DNA from: Ruegeria halocynthiae
Lineage (GTDB): Bacteria; Pseudomonadota; Alphaproteobacteria; Rhodobacterales; Rhodobacteraceae
Length of the DNA: 64,000 nt
Direction: 5' to 3'
NCBI RefSeq assembly: GCF_000743705.1
Contig: NZ_JQEZ01000005.1
Location: 244,243 to 308,242 of the forward strand
Positions 1 to 8,967 of this stretch are shown here, one piece after another (the first letter of the stretch is position 1; each line of letters begins with the position of its first letter). The position numbers were made by a program, and so were the translations under genes. The notes beneath the pieces are model-generated. The model saw nothing but the letters and a program-made list of their open reading frames with translations, was not told where the DNA came from and made no database searches.

Positions 1-719
1 CCGTTGCCGCCGCCATTGTTGCCGCCGTTGCCGCCGCCATTGTTGCCGCCGTTGCCGCCGCCATTGTTGCCGCCGTTACCGCCGCCATTGTTGCCGCCGC
101 CATTGTTGCCGCCGTTGCCGCCGCCATTGTTGCCGCCATTGCCGCCGCCACCGTCACCGGGATCGCCACCGCCATCACCGGGATCGCCACCACCGTCACC
201 GGGATCACCACCACCGTCACCGGGATCACCACCACCGTCACCGGGATCACCGCCGCCGTCACCGGGATCACCGCCGCCGTCACCCGGGCCACCGCCGCCG
301 TCACCCGGGCCACCGCCTCCGTCACCGGGGTTGTCGCCTCCGCCACCCCCGCCCGAGCCGCCGCCGCTGCCGGGATCGGCCTGGGCAAGCTGATCATTGT
401 CGCGATTTTCTCCGGAATTGAACGCAGTGCCGATCGACGCCGTCGGCTGGTCGCTCAGCAACGCCGCCAATCCGGGGCATTGCGCGCTGGTATTGCGCAA
501 CGTGGTGCCAAAGTCAGACCGGGTTTGAAGCCGCTTCAGAAAGCTGGGCGTCACATGCGTGCAATCGCACATCGCAGCATAATCCCCGTTGTTTGCGGCG
601 TCGCGCGCGGTCTTCCAGTTACAGACCTCGGGCGCGGCGGCGGCACTGCTGGCTGCCATCACACTCAGAATCGGCGCAGCGACCAGTGCGGATAGTCCAA
701 ACTTCATACTCTTAACCAT
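1..719 (-). CDS. Secreted Gly/Asn/Asp-rich repeat protein (3' end outside window)
   Basis: Read on the minus strand from ATG at 719, preceded by AAGGAG nine bases upstream; a second in-frame ATG lies at 707. The first ~25 residues form a signal peptide (hydrophobic, then an Ala-rich stretch ending before APEVC). A short globular part of ~100 residues with five or so cysteines follows. After it come tandem octapeptide repeats of the GDGGGDPG type (about 150-330) and then a Gly/Asn tract (GGN, GGNNG; 1-150) running off the edge. A secreted or surface role is inferred from signal and composition; no enzymatic domain is recognised. The repeats are 24-bp DNA units and could vary in number between strains. 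Confidence 0.75.
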   Translation of the reverse strand, partial: MVKSMKFGLSALVAAPILSVMAASSAAAAPEVCNWKTARDAANNGDYAAMCDCTHVTPSFLKRLQTRSDFGTTLRNTSAQCPGLAALLSDQPTASIGTAFNSGENRDNDQLAQADPGSGGGSGGGGGGDNPGDGGGGPGDGGGGPGDGGGDPGDGGGDPGDGGGDPGDGGGDPGDGGGDPGDGGGDPGDGGGGNGGNNGGGNGGNNGGGNNGGGNGGNNGGGNGGNNGGGNGGNNGGGN

Positions 720-863
720 AACGCTTCTCTCCTTGCGCGGCGTCTCGTCGACGCGTCATTTCGTTAGGTTTCGATGTGAGACTTGCGCATTAAGCACGCC
801 TAAAGATCACCTGAGAAAAGCTTGAGAAACGCCGCCCCGGCCTAAAAACCGGCGTAAATTTTG

Positions 864-892
864 TGGACAGAGTCTAAATCCCCGGATTAAAT
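864..892 (+). promoter_or_regulatory. Putative sigma70-like promoter of the SDR gene
   Basis: TGGACA (864-869), a 17-bp spacer and TTAAAT (887-892) lie about 40 bp before the ATG at 929. The -10 box overlaps the palindrome at 891-906, which would suit repression. Called by inspection only. Confidence 0.4.
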
Positions 893-906
893 GAACACAC
901 GTTCAT
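891..906. promoter_or_regulatory. Palindromic operator ATGAAC-N4-GTTCAT
   Basis: Perfect 6-bp inverted repeat with a 4-bp centre, placed on the putative -10/start region of the SDR gene. TetR-family regulators of acyl-CoA metabolism often bind palindromes of this kind. No regulator gene lies beside it, so the binding protein is unknown. Confidence 0.45.
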
Positions 907-928
907 ATCCAGACACGAGGGATCCGCC

Positions 929-1684
929 ATGCAATTGTCCACCACAGCCGCGATCATCACCGGCGGTGCATCGGGACTGGGCGAGGCCACCGCCCGCCAT
1001 TTCGCCGAACAGGGCGCGCAGGTCACCATCCTGGACCGGGATGCCGAGCGCGGCGCACAGGTTGCCGCAGACATCGGCGGGCATTTCGCGGAAACCGATG
1101 TGACCAACGAGGTATCCGTGGAGGCGGCGATTGCCCATGCGATGAACAAGATGGGTCGCATCACCGCAACTGTGAACTGTGCCGGGATTGCCTATGGCAT
1201 CAAGACGGTGGGCAGGGATGGCCCGCACCCTTTGGACGCATTTCAGCGCACAATCGACATCAATCTGGTGGGCACATTCAACGTCTCACGACTGGCCAGT
1301 GTCGAGATGGCCAAGAACGATCCCGAACCCGACGGCGCGCGCGGGGTGATCATCAACACCGCCTCAATCGCGGCCTTTGACGGGCAAAAGGGACAGGCGG
1401 CTTACTCCGCGTCCAAGGGTGGCGTGGTGGGCATGACGCTGCCCATGGCGCGCGATCTGGCCTCAACCGGTATCCGCGTGATGACCATCGCGCCGGGTAT
1501 CTTCATGACCCCGATGCTGGCCGACCTGCCGCAAGAGGTGCAACAGCAACTGGCTGGTGACGTCCCCAACCCCGCCCGTCTGGGTGACCCTCGCGAATAT
1601 GGGCGGTTGGCCGGTTTCATCGTCGAAATGGGCTACCTGAACGGAGAGGTCATCCGCATCGACGGCGCCCTGCGGATGCGCTAA
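929..1684 (+). CDS. SDR-family 3-hydroxyacyl-CoA dehydrogenase (type II-like)
   Basis: 251-residue classical short-chain dehydrogenase. It has the NAD-binding TGGASGLG at residues 11-18, NCAG near 83-86 and the catalytic Ser146, Tyr159 and Lys163 (YSASK). The C-terminal stretch with PNPARLGDP and NGEVIRIDGALRM is characteristic of the 3-hydroxyacyl-CoA dehydrogenase type-2 (HSD17B10-like) branch, which oxidises 3-hydroxyacyl-CoA with NAD in fatty-acid or branched-chain amino-acid breakdown. The substrate is inferred from similarity. It is the first gene after a palindromic operator, and the acetyltransferase gene starts nine bases after its stop. Confidence 0.8.
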   Translation: MQLSTTAAIITGGASGLGEATARHFAEQGAQVTILDRDAERGAQVAADIGGHFAETDVTNEVSVEAAIAHAMNKMGRITATVNCAGIAYGIKTVGRDGPHPLDAFQRTIDINLVGTFNVSRLASVEMAKNDPEPDGARGVIINTASIAAFDGQKGQAAYSASKGGVVGMTLPMARDLASTGIRVMTIAPGIFMTPMLADLPQEVQQQLAGDVPNPARLGDPREYGRLAGFIVEMGYLNGEVIRIDGALRMR

Positions 1685-1693
1685 GCCTGACAC

Positions 1694-2251
1694 ATGACAG
1701 AGCGGGAAAAGATGCAGGCCGGGCAGTGGTATTGCTGTCTGGACCCGGAACTGGATGCGCTGCGTGCACAGGCGCGGCGCGCGGTTCACGCGCATAACTG
1801 CTGCCCCCCGGATACGCGGGGTTCGATGGCACCTGATTTGCGTGCCTTATTCGCCAGAACCGGCAGCGATTGCTTGATCGAGGCACCGTTTCATTGTGCC
1901 TACGGAATGAATATCCACCTTGGTCACCGGGTATATTTCAACGCAGGCTGCACCATTCTGGACACCGCGCCCGTTCATGTCGGTGACGACACGATGTTCG
2001 GACCCAATGTGCAGATCTATTCCGCCCAGCACGCCAAAAACCCGGGCGAGCGCGCGCAGCGACTGGAGATCGCCCTGCCCGTGACAATCGGCCCAAATGT
2101 CTGGGTCGGTGGTGGGGCGATCCTGATGCCGGGCATCACCATCGGCGACGGTGCCACCATCGGCGCAGGCAGCGTGGTCACCAAAGACGTGGCCGCTGGC
2201 GAAACAGTGGTCGGCAACCCTGCCCGGCCCCTGAAAACAAAGCTGACCTAA
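1694..2251 (+). CDS. Maltose/galactoside O-acetyltransferase family protein
   Basis: 185 residues. An N-terminal maltose-acetyltransferase-type helical segment (residues 1-60) is followed by a left-handed beta-helix of hexapeptide repeats (about 75-180) ending in VVGNPARPLK. His113 in YSAQHAKN matches the catalytic histidine of the Maa/LacA/NodL group, which transfers acetyl from acetyl-CoA to a sugar hydroxyl. The sugar cannot be named. It follows the SDR gene closely and its stop overlaps the convergent uup stop by 4 nt. Confidence 0.8.
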   Translation: MTEREKMQAGQWYCCLDPELDALRAQARRAVHAHNCCPPDTRGSMAPDLRALFARTGSDCLIEAPFHCAYGMNIHLGHRVYFNAGCTILDTAPVHVGDDTMFGPNVQIYSAQHAKNPGERAQRLEIALPVTIGPNVWVGGGAILMPGITIGDGATIGAGSVVTKDVAAGETVVGNPARPLKTKLT

Positions 2252-4056
2252 GCGCCCTCGGCCTTTTCTTCGAGTGTCAGCCACTCTTCCTCGGCTGCGG
2301 CCAGTTTTTCCTGCCGCTCGACCAGCGCCTCTGTTGCCTTTTGAAACTTGACCGGCTCACGCGTGAACAGCGCGGGGTCGGACATAAGATCTTCCAGCTT
2401 CCCAATCTCTGCTTCGAGGCGGGCAATCTCGGCTGGCAGCTTTTCGAGCCGGTGCTTTTCGGAAAAGGACAGGCCCGATTTTGACTGCGTCTCTTGCTTT
2501 ACCTTCGGCTTGGAAGCTTTTGTTTTTTCTTCTTTCTTCGGAAGATCGCCGCCCCGTTGTGTGATGTAATCCGACCACCCGCCCGCATAGACGGTGGCGC
2601 GGCCGTTGCCTTCCATCGCGATGGTCGTTGTGGCCACCCGATCCAGAAAATCCCGGTCGTGGCTGACCAGCAGAACGGTGCCGTTATAATCGTTCAGCAA
2701 CTCTTGCAACAGGTCCAGCGTTTCAACATCCAGATCGTTTGTCGGCTCATCCAGCACCAAAAGATTCGAGGGCCTTGCCATCAGCTTGGCCAACAGCAGC
2801 CGCGCCTTTTCACCGCCGGACAAGGACTTTACTGCCGCTCTGGCCTGTCGCTCGTCAAACAGGAACTCTTTGAGGTAGCCGACCACATGCTTGGGCTGGC
2901 CCCCGACCATCACCTGATCGGCCTTGCCGGATACCCGCATCTCGGGGTCGCCGGTCAGGCTGTCCCAAAGGGTCATTTCCGGGTCCAGCTGCGCGCGGGT
3001 CTGGTCGAACACCGCAATCTCAAGGTTGGTGCCTTGAGTCACGCTGCCCTCGTCCGGTTGTTCCTGACCCAGCAGCATTTTCAGCAAGGTTGTCTTACCC
3101 ACACCATTGGGTCCGACAAAGGCAACCCGGTCGCCACGCAGCGCCAAAAGATCAAAGTTCCGGACAATTGTCTGCCCGCCAAAAGATTTGGACAAACCCT
3201 TGGCTTCAATTACTTTTCGACCGGATTTTGGGCCAGATTCCAGCGCCATTGCCGCGGAACCCTGCCGTTTGATCTGCGCCGATTTCTCGGCCCGTAACGC
3301 TTGCAAGGCACGCACCCGGCCCTGATTGCGCTTGCGCCGCGCACTGATGCCTTCAACAGCCCATTTCGCCTCGGACTTGATCAGACGATTCAGCTTGTGC
3401 CGCTGTTGATCTTCCTCTTCCCAGACCTTGTCGCGCCAGGATTCGAAGCCTTCAAACCCCTGCTCATGCCTTCGAACCATGCCACGGTCGATCCACAGCG
3501 TCGCGCGGGTCAAGGCGCGCAGAAAGGCACGGTCGTGCGAAATCAGCACATAAGCCGCCCGTGTCGCGCCCAACTCACGCTCCAGCCACGCGATGGCTTC
3601 GATATCCAGATGGTTGGTCGGCTCGTCCAGCAACATCAGATCCGGCGCTTCGGCCATCAGCTTGGCCAGGGCCGCGCGCCGGCGCTCTCCGCCCGAGGCG
3701 GTTTCAACTGGGCGGGACGGGTCGAATTTCAGCCCTTCACCGGCACGTTCAACCCGATACAGCTCACCCGGTTCCAACCCGCTTGAGGCATAATCCCCCA
3801 ACGTGGCAAACCCCTGCATTCCGGGGTCTTGCTCCATGTAACCCACCGACTTCCCGGGGGGAATTACGATGTCGCCACGGTCAGGTTCAACCAGACCGGC
3901 CATCACTTTCATCAAGGTGGATTTACCCGACCCGTTGCGCCCCACCAAAGCGACACGGTCGCCCGGTTGAACCACCAGGTCCAGTTCCGAAAACACCGGA
4001 TCACCCCCGAAGGTCAGGGAAATGCCGGACATCTGCAACAAAGGAATTCTCGCCAT
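2248..4056 (-). CDS. uup: ABC-F ATPase, Uup type
   Basis: 602 residues with two ABC domains and no membrane segment, the ABC-F layout. The first domain has Walker A GRNGSGKS (39-46), signature SGGE and Walker B LMLLDEPTNHLD. The second has GPNGVGKT, LSGGEKAR and LLVLDEPTNDLD. A charged linker is rich in Lys/Arg, and the last ~80 residues form a predicted coiled coil typical of Uup rather than EttA. Uup proteins act on ribosomes or DNA structures to suppress transposon excision and help ribosome quality; that role is family knowledge. It lies 41 nt downstream of olsB on the same strand, so co-transcription is likely. Confidence 0.85.
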   Translation of the reverse strand: MARIPLLQMSGISLTFGGDPVFSELDLVVQPGDRVALVGRNGSGKSTLMKVMAGLVEPDRGDIVIPPGKSVGYMEQDPGMQGFATLGDYASSGLEPGELYRVERAGEGLKFDPSRPVETASGGERRRAALAKLMAEAPDLMLLDEPTNHLDIEAIAWLERELGATRAAYVLISHDRAFLRALTRATLWIDRGMVRRHEQGFEGFESWRDKVWEEEDQQRHKLNRLIKSEAKWAVEGISARRKRNQGRVRALQALRAEKSAQIKRQGSAAMALESGPKSGRKVIEAKGLSKSFGGQTIVRNFDLLALRGDRVAFVGPNGVGKTTLLKMLLGQEQPDEGSVTQGTNLEIAVFDQTRAQLDPEMTLWDSLTGDPEMRVSGKADQVMVGGQPKHVVGYLKEFLFDERQARAAVKSLSGGEKARLLLAKLMARPSNLLVLDEPTNDLDVETLDLLQELLNDYNGTVLLVSHDRDFLDRVATTTIAMEGNGRATVYAGGWSDYITQRGGDLPKKEEKTKASKPKVKQETQSKSGLSFSEKHRLEKLPAEIARLEAEIGKLEDLMSDPALFTREPVKFQKATEALVERQEKLAAAEEEWLTLEEKAEGA

Positions 4057-4097
4057 GCCAGCCAGCTAAACCGGCAGACACAGGGCGTCAACGCCGA

Positions 4098-4832
4098 TTA
4101 CCTGACAACAGACCTGAGTAGACGTTTCCGCGCCGGTGGAATCGCCCCGATTTCAAGCCCGGTAAAGACGTGCAGCGTGTTCAAGTTTCGGTCGACCACC
4201 GCGTGATCGCTGACCCACCCCCCCATCATCAGATAGGTGCGCAACAGGGGCGGCATCCGCAGCATGGCTTTTTTCGCATCCGGCCTGCGGCGCAGACGTG
4301 CGGCAAAGCGGAATACATCCGGTGCCTTGACCCGTGGCAACCAGCGTTTGGGTGCCAGATGCCGGTGCTTTAACATGGCAAAGGCATCCAGATATTCCTC
4401 GGTCTCGGTTCCCGCAAACGAGGAACAGCCAAACAGCATCTCGACCTTGTTCTGATCCACATAGGCGGTCATCGCGCCCCAGGCGACACGCAGGATATCC
4501 GGGTCTGTCCGGTCGGGATGAATGCAGAATCGCCCCATCTCGACCAAACGCCCGCTGAACGCCGCAAGCGCAGAGAGGTCGTAGAATTGCGCAGAATAAC
4601 TGCGACCGATCTCGGACCCGTTCTCCATCGACAGCATTCGGAAACAACAGACCAACTGACCGCCGCTGCGCATGTCTTCGACCATAATATGGGCGCAGAG
4701 CGGATCGAAATCATCCTGATCGGTCTGTTCGGTACCAAAAGCCAGCGTACGCAGTTGCTGCGCTGCTGCCACATCCTGCGGCGATTGCGCCAGGCGTGCG
4801 CGATATCGGTCTTTGCCAGGCAGTAATGCCAT
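4098..4832 (-). CDS. olsB: L-ornithine N-alpha-acyltransferase (GNAT fold)
   Basis: 244 residues from ATG at 4832, chosen because GGAGG lies eight bases upstream; an in-frame start at 4913 would add 27 residues. The protein matches the OlsB family: an N-terminal QLRTLAFG-like segment, VEMGRFCIHPDRTDPDILR in the middle and GCSSFAGT, all in the acyl-ACP-dependent GNAT domain. OlsB transfers a 3-hydroxyacyl group from ACP to ornithine, giving lyso-ornithine lipid, the first step to ornithine lipids. The second-step enzyme OlsA is not adjacent here. Confidence 0.85.
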   Translation of the reverse strand: MALLPGKDRYRARLAQSPQDVAAAQQLRTLAFGTEQTDQDDFDPLCAHIMVEDMRSGGQLVCCFRMLSMENGSEIGRSYSAQFYDLSALAAFSGRLVEMGRFCIHPDRTDPDILRVAWGAMTAYVDQNKVEMLFGCSSFAGTETEEYLDAFAMLKHRHLAPKRWLPRVKAPDVFRFAARLRRRPDAKKAMLRMPPLLRTYLMMGGWVSDHAVVDRNLNTLHVFTGLEIGAIPPARKRLLRSVVR

Positions 4833-4932
4833 GGTCGCATCCTCCGCCGGTTGCTGACCCGTTCTCATCCTGCTGCGATCATACCACAGGCCGTGTGACC
4901 GTCGTATGACCATCGCAGGACGTGGCTGGAAT

Positions 4933-5409
4933 TTAATTCGACGCCCCGGGAATATTGGCCGGGTTGAAGTTGCCGATGTTGCCCAGCACTTGACGCAGGA
5001 AGCCCTGGCTCTGAATTGTGGATTCGGTTATGCGACGGTCCAGTGTAATGACGTTACCGTCCTCAAGCCCAAAGCGTTCGATATTGCGGACGACCCCACG
5101 ACTATCAAAACTGATGGCCACCAACTCGCGCGAGACGACCTCGGGCCGTTTCGGGCCATAGTGGCGAACGCGCGAGCGGACATAATAAAAGCCCGAGTCG
5201 CGAACCACCCCGGACGAACTGGGCGCCCCGATGGTTTCTTCAACGCTTTCACGGGTGTCGACGCCCACTTTGATCTCGGCCAGATCCTCGGCCGGGGGGA
5301 CATACCCGTGATTCTTAAAGATCGGGGTGCACGCCCCCGCTGCCGCCAGACAGGCCGCAAAGACAAGCGTTTTCGACGCTGGTTTCAACCTGTTCACAAC
5401 CTTCAACAT
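4933..5409 (-). CDS. bamE: Outer-membrane assembly lipoprotein BamE
   Basis: 158 residues. The N-terminal signal peptide ends in a lipobox (AAGAC, Cys near residue 27), so it is a lipoprotein. The body is the SmpA/OmlA (BamE) domain with the early IKVGVDTRESVEETIGAPSS helix-loop and the FYYV strand. BamE supports BamA/BamD in inserting outer-membrane beta-barrels. It is transcribed divergently from yceD across an 84-bp gap, an arrangement common in alphaproteobacteria. Confidence 0.88.
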   Translation of the reverse strand: MLKVVNRLKPASKTLVFAACLAAAGACTPIFKNHGYVPPAEDLAEIKVGVDTRESVEETIGAPSSSGVVRDSGFYYVRSRVRHYGPKRPEVVSRELVAISFDSRGVVRNIERFGLEDGNVITLDRRITESTIQSQGFLRQVLGNIGNFNPANIPGASN

Positions 5410-5493
5410 TTACACCCTCTTGCCTTGGCTCTCTGCGGCCCCTATCCGATTACAGAAACCACAGCCCCGGTTCAACACAGGAAAGGGTCACAA

Positions 5494-6030
5494 ATGAGCA
5501 ACCAGACATCTCTGCGGGTGGCCGACCTGCCCCAAAACGCACCAACACCGTTCGATCTGCGCCCTGACGCCAGCAGTTTAACAGCGATAAAAGACGATCT
5601 TGGGCTGCTTGGCCTGCGCAAACTCAGCTTTGTCGGCGACATTCGCGCGCAAGGGAAACGCGATTGGGCACTGACCGGGAAACTGGGCGCCACGGTGATT
5701 CAGCCCTGCATTGTGACATTGGAACCGGTGACCACACGCATCGACATTCCGGTGTCGCGCATTTTTCTGGCGGAATGGTCCAACCCCGATGAACCCGAAT
5801 TCGAGATTCCAGAAGGTGATGAGACCGAACCGCTTGGCCCCGAAATCGATCCGGGCATTGTTATGATCGAGGCGCTGTCCCTGGCCCTGCCCCTATACCC
5901 ACGCAAAGACGGCGCAGAACTTGAGCAGGCCGGCTATACGGAACCCGGAAAAAAGGCGATGACCGACGATGATGTTAAGCCCTTTGCCGGGCTTGCTGGC
6001 CTGAGGGACGCATTGAAAAAAGACGAGTGA
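5494..6030 (+). CDS. yceD: YceD family (DUF177) rRNA accumulation protein
   Basis: 178 residues from ATG at 5494, which has GGAAAGGG upstream; the frame is open far upstream but that part overlaps bamE and is rejected. The conserved DUF177 core includes the strand around the single Cys in VIQPCIVTLEPV and a C-terminal stretch of acidic residues before ALSLALPLYPR. YceD proteins precede rpmF in most bacteria and affect 23S rRNA levels. It begins the yceD-rpmF-plsX-fabH order. Confidence 0.85.
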   Translation: MSNQTSLRVADLPQNAPTPFDLRPDASSLTAIKDDLGLLGLRKLSFVGDIRAQGKRDWALTGKLGATVIQPCIVTLEPVTTRIDIPVSRIFLAEWSNPDEPEFEIPEGDETEPLGPEIDPGIVMIEALSLALPLYPRKDGAELEQAGYTEPGKKAMTDDDVKPFAGLAGLRDALKKDE

Positions 6031-6236
6031 CAGAGGCAGGAATTCCTGTCATAGCAGGCGCTCAGAAAAATCGCTTGAACATGTCGAGAATCCCAGTATT
6101 TTCGCGCGCTCATCGGAATTTGGGTTGGACATTGCGGGGCCCGTACCCTAAACGCGCGTCAAACCACGAGATAGACGAAGAATGAAACCCGGCCCGCAGC
6201 GAATCTGTCGGCCCTTAGTAGACAAAGGTTGAGACC

Positions 6237-6443
6237 ATGGCTGTCCAACAGAACAAAGTTTCCAAGTCGCGCCGCAACAACCGCCGCGCGCACGACGCTC
6301 TGGTTGCTGCAAACCCGAACGAATGCGCAAACTGCGGTGAGCTGAAGCGCCCGCACCACGTTTGTGCGTCCTGCGGCCACTATGATGATCGCGAAGTCGT
6401 CGCACAGGCCGACGAAATCGACCTGGACGAAGACGCGGCCTAA
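6237..6443 (+). CDS. rpmF: 50S ribosomal protein L32
   Basis: 68 residues beginning [19 protein letters not shown], the universal L32 start, with the zinc-ribbon cysteines in ECANCG and CASCG. The acidic tail is usual in this order. A 206-bp gap separates it from yceD and contains TTGGAC-like sequence near 6125, so it may have its own promoter; this is weak. plsX starts 24 nt later. Confidence 0.97.
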   Translation: MAVQQNKVSKSRRNNRRAHDALVAANPNECANCGELKRPHHVCASCGHYDDREVVAQADEIDLDEDAA

Positions 6444-6467
6444 GCCTTTAAAAGCGCAGGCCAAGGC

Positions 6468-7556
6468 ATGACAGATCAGCCCACGCACGCCGAACGGATT
6501 GTAATCTCGGTTGACGCAATGGGCGGAGACGCGGGACCCACCGTCGTTGTGGCGGGTATTGCGAAATCAGCCAAAAAGAACCCGGACATCGGGTTTGTCC
6601 TGCACGGGCCGGAAAAAGCACTGCGCAAGCTTGTAGCAAAACGGCGCGTCCTTGACGGGCGCGTCGTTTTTCGTGACTGCCCGGATGTGGTCACGATGGA
6701 AGACAAGCCCAGTCAGGTTGTGCGCAACGGCAAGCAGACCTCGATGTGGTCAACGTTGGATTCGGTCCGTCAGGGAGAGGCGCACGGCGCTGTCTCCTGC
6801 GGCAATACCGGTGCGCTGATGGCCTTGTCGATGATGCGGCTGCGCAAATTGCCAGGCGTGAACCGCCCGGCCATTGCGATTCTGTGGCCGTCGCGCAACC
6901 CGCATGGGTTCAACGTGATGCTGGATGTGGGCGCGGATGTGCGTGCCGATGCCCAGGATCTGTTGCAATACGCGCTGATGGGCGCATCTTATGCCCGCAA
7001 CGGCATGGCGCTGGACCGTCCCCGCATCGGTCTGCTGAATGTTGGCACCGAAGAACACAAAGGCCGCGCTGAGCTGAAAGAAGCCCACGCAATGATCTCG
7101 GATTTCGCAGAGCAGGCAAATTTCGATTTTGTAGGTTTTGTCGAAGGCAGCGACATTCCCGGCGACAAGGCCGATGTCATTGTTACCGATGGCTTTACCG
7201 GCAATGTTGCCATCAAGACAGGCGAAGGTACGGCCAGCCTGATCGGTGATCTGCTGCGTGAGGCGTTCAAATACTCTCCTTTATCGCGGCTGGCCTCTGT
7301 TCTGGCGATCACATCGCTGCAACGTCTGAAAAAGCGCATTGATCCACGCCGTGTGAATGGCGGCGTATTCCTTGGCCTCAATGGCACAGTGATCAAGTCG
7401 CACGGCGGCGCAGACGCCACAGGGGTTTCGGCGGCAGTTAAACTGGCCTTCACCCTTGCCCAATCTGGTTTCGCCGAAAAATTGGCGGCACGGGTTGCAT
7501 CAACGACCGAGCTTGCACAAGATGCCGCGCAGACCCCGCCAAAGGCGGGAGAATAA
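6468..7556 (+). CDS. plsX: Phosphate acyltransferase PlsX
   Basis: 362 residues with the family start VISVDAMGGDAGP and later SCGNTGALMAL, LDVGAD and VTDGFTGNVAIKTGEG. PlsX makes acyl-phosphate from acyl-ACP for membrane phospholipid synthesis (used by PlsY). It is encoded between rpmF and fabH, the standard lipid cluster, with 21 nt to fabH. Confidence 0.95.
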   Translation: MTDQPTHAERIVISVDAMGGDAGPTVVVAGIAKSAKKNPDIGFVLHGPEKALRKLVAKRRVLDGRVVFRDCPDVVTMEDKPSQVVRNGKQTSMWSTLDSVRQGEAHGAVSCGNTGALMALSMMRLRKLPGVNRPAIAILWPSRNPHGFNVMLDVGADVRADAQDLLQYALMGASYARNGMALDRPRIGLLNVGTEEHKGRAELKEAHAMISDFAEQANFDFVGFVEGSDIPGDKADVIVTDGFTGNVAIKTGEGTASLIGDLLREAFKYSPLSRLASVLAITSLQRLKKRIDPRRVNGGVFLGLNGTVIKSHGGADATGVSAAVKLAFTLAQSGFAEKLAARVASTTELAQDAAQTPPKAGE

Positions 7557-7577
7557 CAAAAAAGGCAGTACCCCAAA

Positions 7578-8549
7578 ATGGCAGGCCGTTCAGTTGTCGT
7601 AGGCGTCGGACACTATTTGCCAGAGCGCATCGTTCCGAATTCCGAGTTCGAAGAAACGCTCGATACCACGGACGAGTGGATCAAGTCCCGGTCGGGAATC
7701 GAGCGGCGCCATTTTGCCGCCGAGGATGAGAATACGTCGGATCTGGCCACCAACGCGGCCGAGGCCGCGCTGGCCGATGCGGGGCTGACCGCTGATGACA
7801 TCGACGCGATCGTTCTGGCAACCTCGACCGCCGACCTGACCTTCCCTTCTGCCGCGACGATGGTTCAGGCGCGGCTGGGTATGACCAAAGGTTTTGCCTT
7901 TGACGTTCAGGCGGTCTGCGCCGGTTTTGTCTTTGCACTGAGCAACGCAAACGCCCTGATCGTGTCCGGTCAGGCCAAACGGGTTCTGGTTATTGGCGCC
8001 GAAACGTTTTCGCGAATCATGGATTGGTCGGATCGGTCGACTTGCGTGCTGTTTGGCGACGGGGCTGGTGCGCTGATTCTTGAACTGCAAGATGGTGCAG
8101 GAACCGCGCAGGATCGCGGTATTCTGGCAACCGACCTGAATTCGGATGGGCGGTACAAGGATCTGCTTTACGTTGATGGCGGCGTATCGACCCAATCGAC
8201 CGGCCATCTGCGAATGCAGGGCAACCAGGTCTTCCGCCACGCAGTCGAAAAGCTGACCAAGACGGCGGAAACGGCATTGGAACGCGCGGGCCTCGGCAAC
8301 GCCGATGTCGATTGGATCGTGCCGCATCAGGCCAATATCCGCATCATTCAGGGCACCGCCAAGAAGATGGGCCTGCCCATGGAAAACGTTGTTGTCACGG
8401 TTCAGGATCACGGAAACACGTCTGCCGCATCGATTCCCCTTGCGCTGTCCGTAGCCAAGCAACGTGGCCAGATAAAGCAGGATGATCTGATCGTAACCGA
8501 GGCAATCGGTGGTGGTTTGGCCTGGGGGTCGGTCGTTCTGCGCTGGTAA
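7578..8549 (+). CDS. fabH: Beta-ketoacyl-ACP synthase III
   Basis: 323 residues, usual length. The catalytic triad is visible: Cys114 (VQAVCAGF), His250 (VPHQANIRI) and Asn280 (DHGNTSAAS). It condenses acetyl-CoA with malonyl-ACP to start fatty-acid synthesis. Co-transcribed with plsX by spacing. Confidence 0.96.
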   Translation: MAGRSVVVGVGHYLPERIVPNSEFEETLDTTDEWIKSRSGIERRHFAAEDENTSDLATNAAEAALADAGLTADDIDAIVLATSTADLTFPSAATMVQARLGMTKGFAFDVQAVCAGFVFALSNANALIVSGQAKRVLVIGAETFSRIMDWSDRSTCVLFGDGAGALILELQDGAGTAQDRGILATDLNSDGRYKDLLYVDGGVSTQSTGHLRMQGNQVFRHAVEKLTKTAETALERAGLGNADVDWIVPHQANIRIIQGTAKKMGLPMENVVVTVQDHGNTSAASIPLALSVAKQRGQIKQDDLIVTEAIGGGLAWGSVVLRW

Positions 8550-8592
8550 CTGGCGCAAAACAGCTTACACACCCGCGCGCAATTCATTGATA

Positions 8593-8622
8593 TTGACAGC
8601 GAATTTGCCCTGCCCCTATGCT
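8593..8622 (+). promoter_or_regulatory. Putative ihfA promoter
   Basis: A consensus -35 TTGACA (8593-8598) is followed after 18 bp by TATGCT (8617-8622), with a predicted start about 18 nt before the ihfA ATG region. It lies between fabH and ihfA. Confidence 0.5.
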
Positions 8623-8646
8623 TTGCTATCAACAGGGGAAAATGGC

Positions 8647-8949
8647 ATGAGCGACAAAACACTGACCCGTATGGATCTGAGCGAGGCCGTCTTTCGAGAA
8701 GTTGGCCTTTCACGCAATGAAAGCGCGCAGCTGGTTGAAAGCGTATTGAACCACATGTCCGACGCCTTGGTGCGCGGCGAACAGGTCAAGATTTCGTCTT
8801 TCGGCACGTTCAGTGTTCGGGACAAAACCGCTCGTATCGGTCGCAATCCGAAAACCGGCGAAGAGGTTCCGATTCAACCCCGCCGCGTTCTGACGTTCCG
8901 CCCATCGCACCTGATGAAGGATCGCGTCGCCGCAGGGAATCGCAAATAA
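8647..8949 (+). CDS. ihfA: Integration host factor alpha subunit
   Basis: 100 residues from ATG at 8647, with AGGGG upstream; the open frame reaches further upstream into fabH but lacks support. The HU/IHF fold is clear: [18 protein letters not shown] at the start, [14 protein letters not shown] and the DNA-inserting arm with [13 protein letters not shown]-alpha pairs with IHF-beta to bend DNA. Confidence 0.95.
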   Translation: MSDKTLTRMDLSEAVFREVGLSRNESAQLVESVLNHMSDALVRGEQVKISSFGTFSVRDKTARIGRNPKTGEEVPIQPRRVLTFRPSHLMKDRVAAGNRK

Positions 8950-8967
8950 AATCAGGACGACAAGATC

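Noticed and set aside
150-330. Regular 24-bp repeats that might suggest a CRISPR array
   Set aside because: No unique spacers; the unit is eight codons of a reading frame.
4-393. Plus-strand Pro/Leu-rich open frame
   Set aside because: It is the complement of the Gly/Asn/Asp repeat gene, which has a signal peptide and a ribosome site on the minus strand.
2494-4121. Plus-strand frames opposite uup
   Set aside because: Shadows of a conserved ABC-F gene; no domain.
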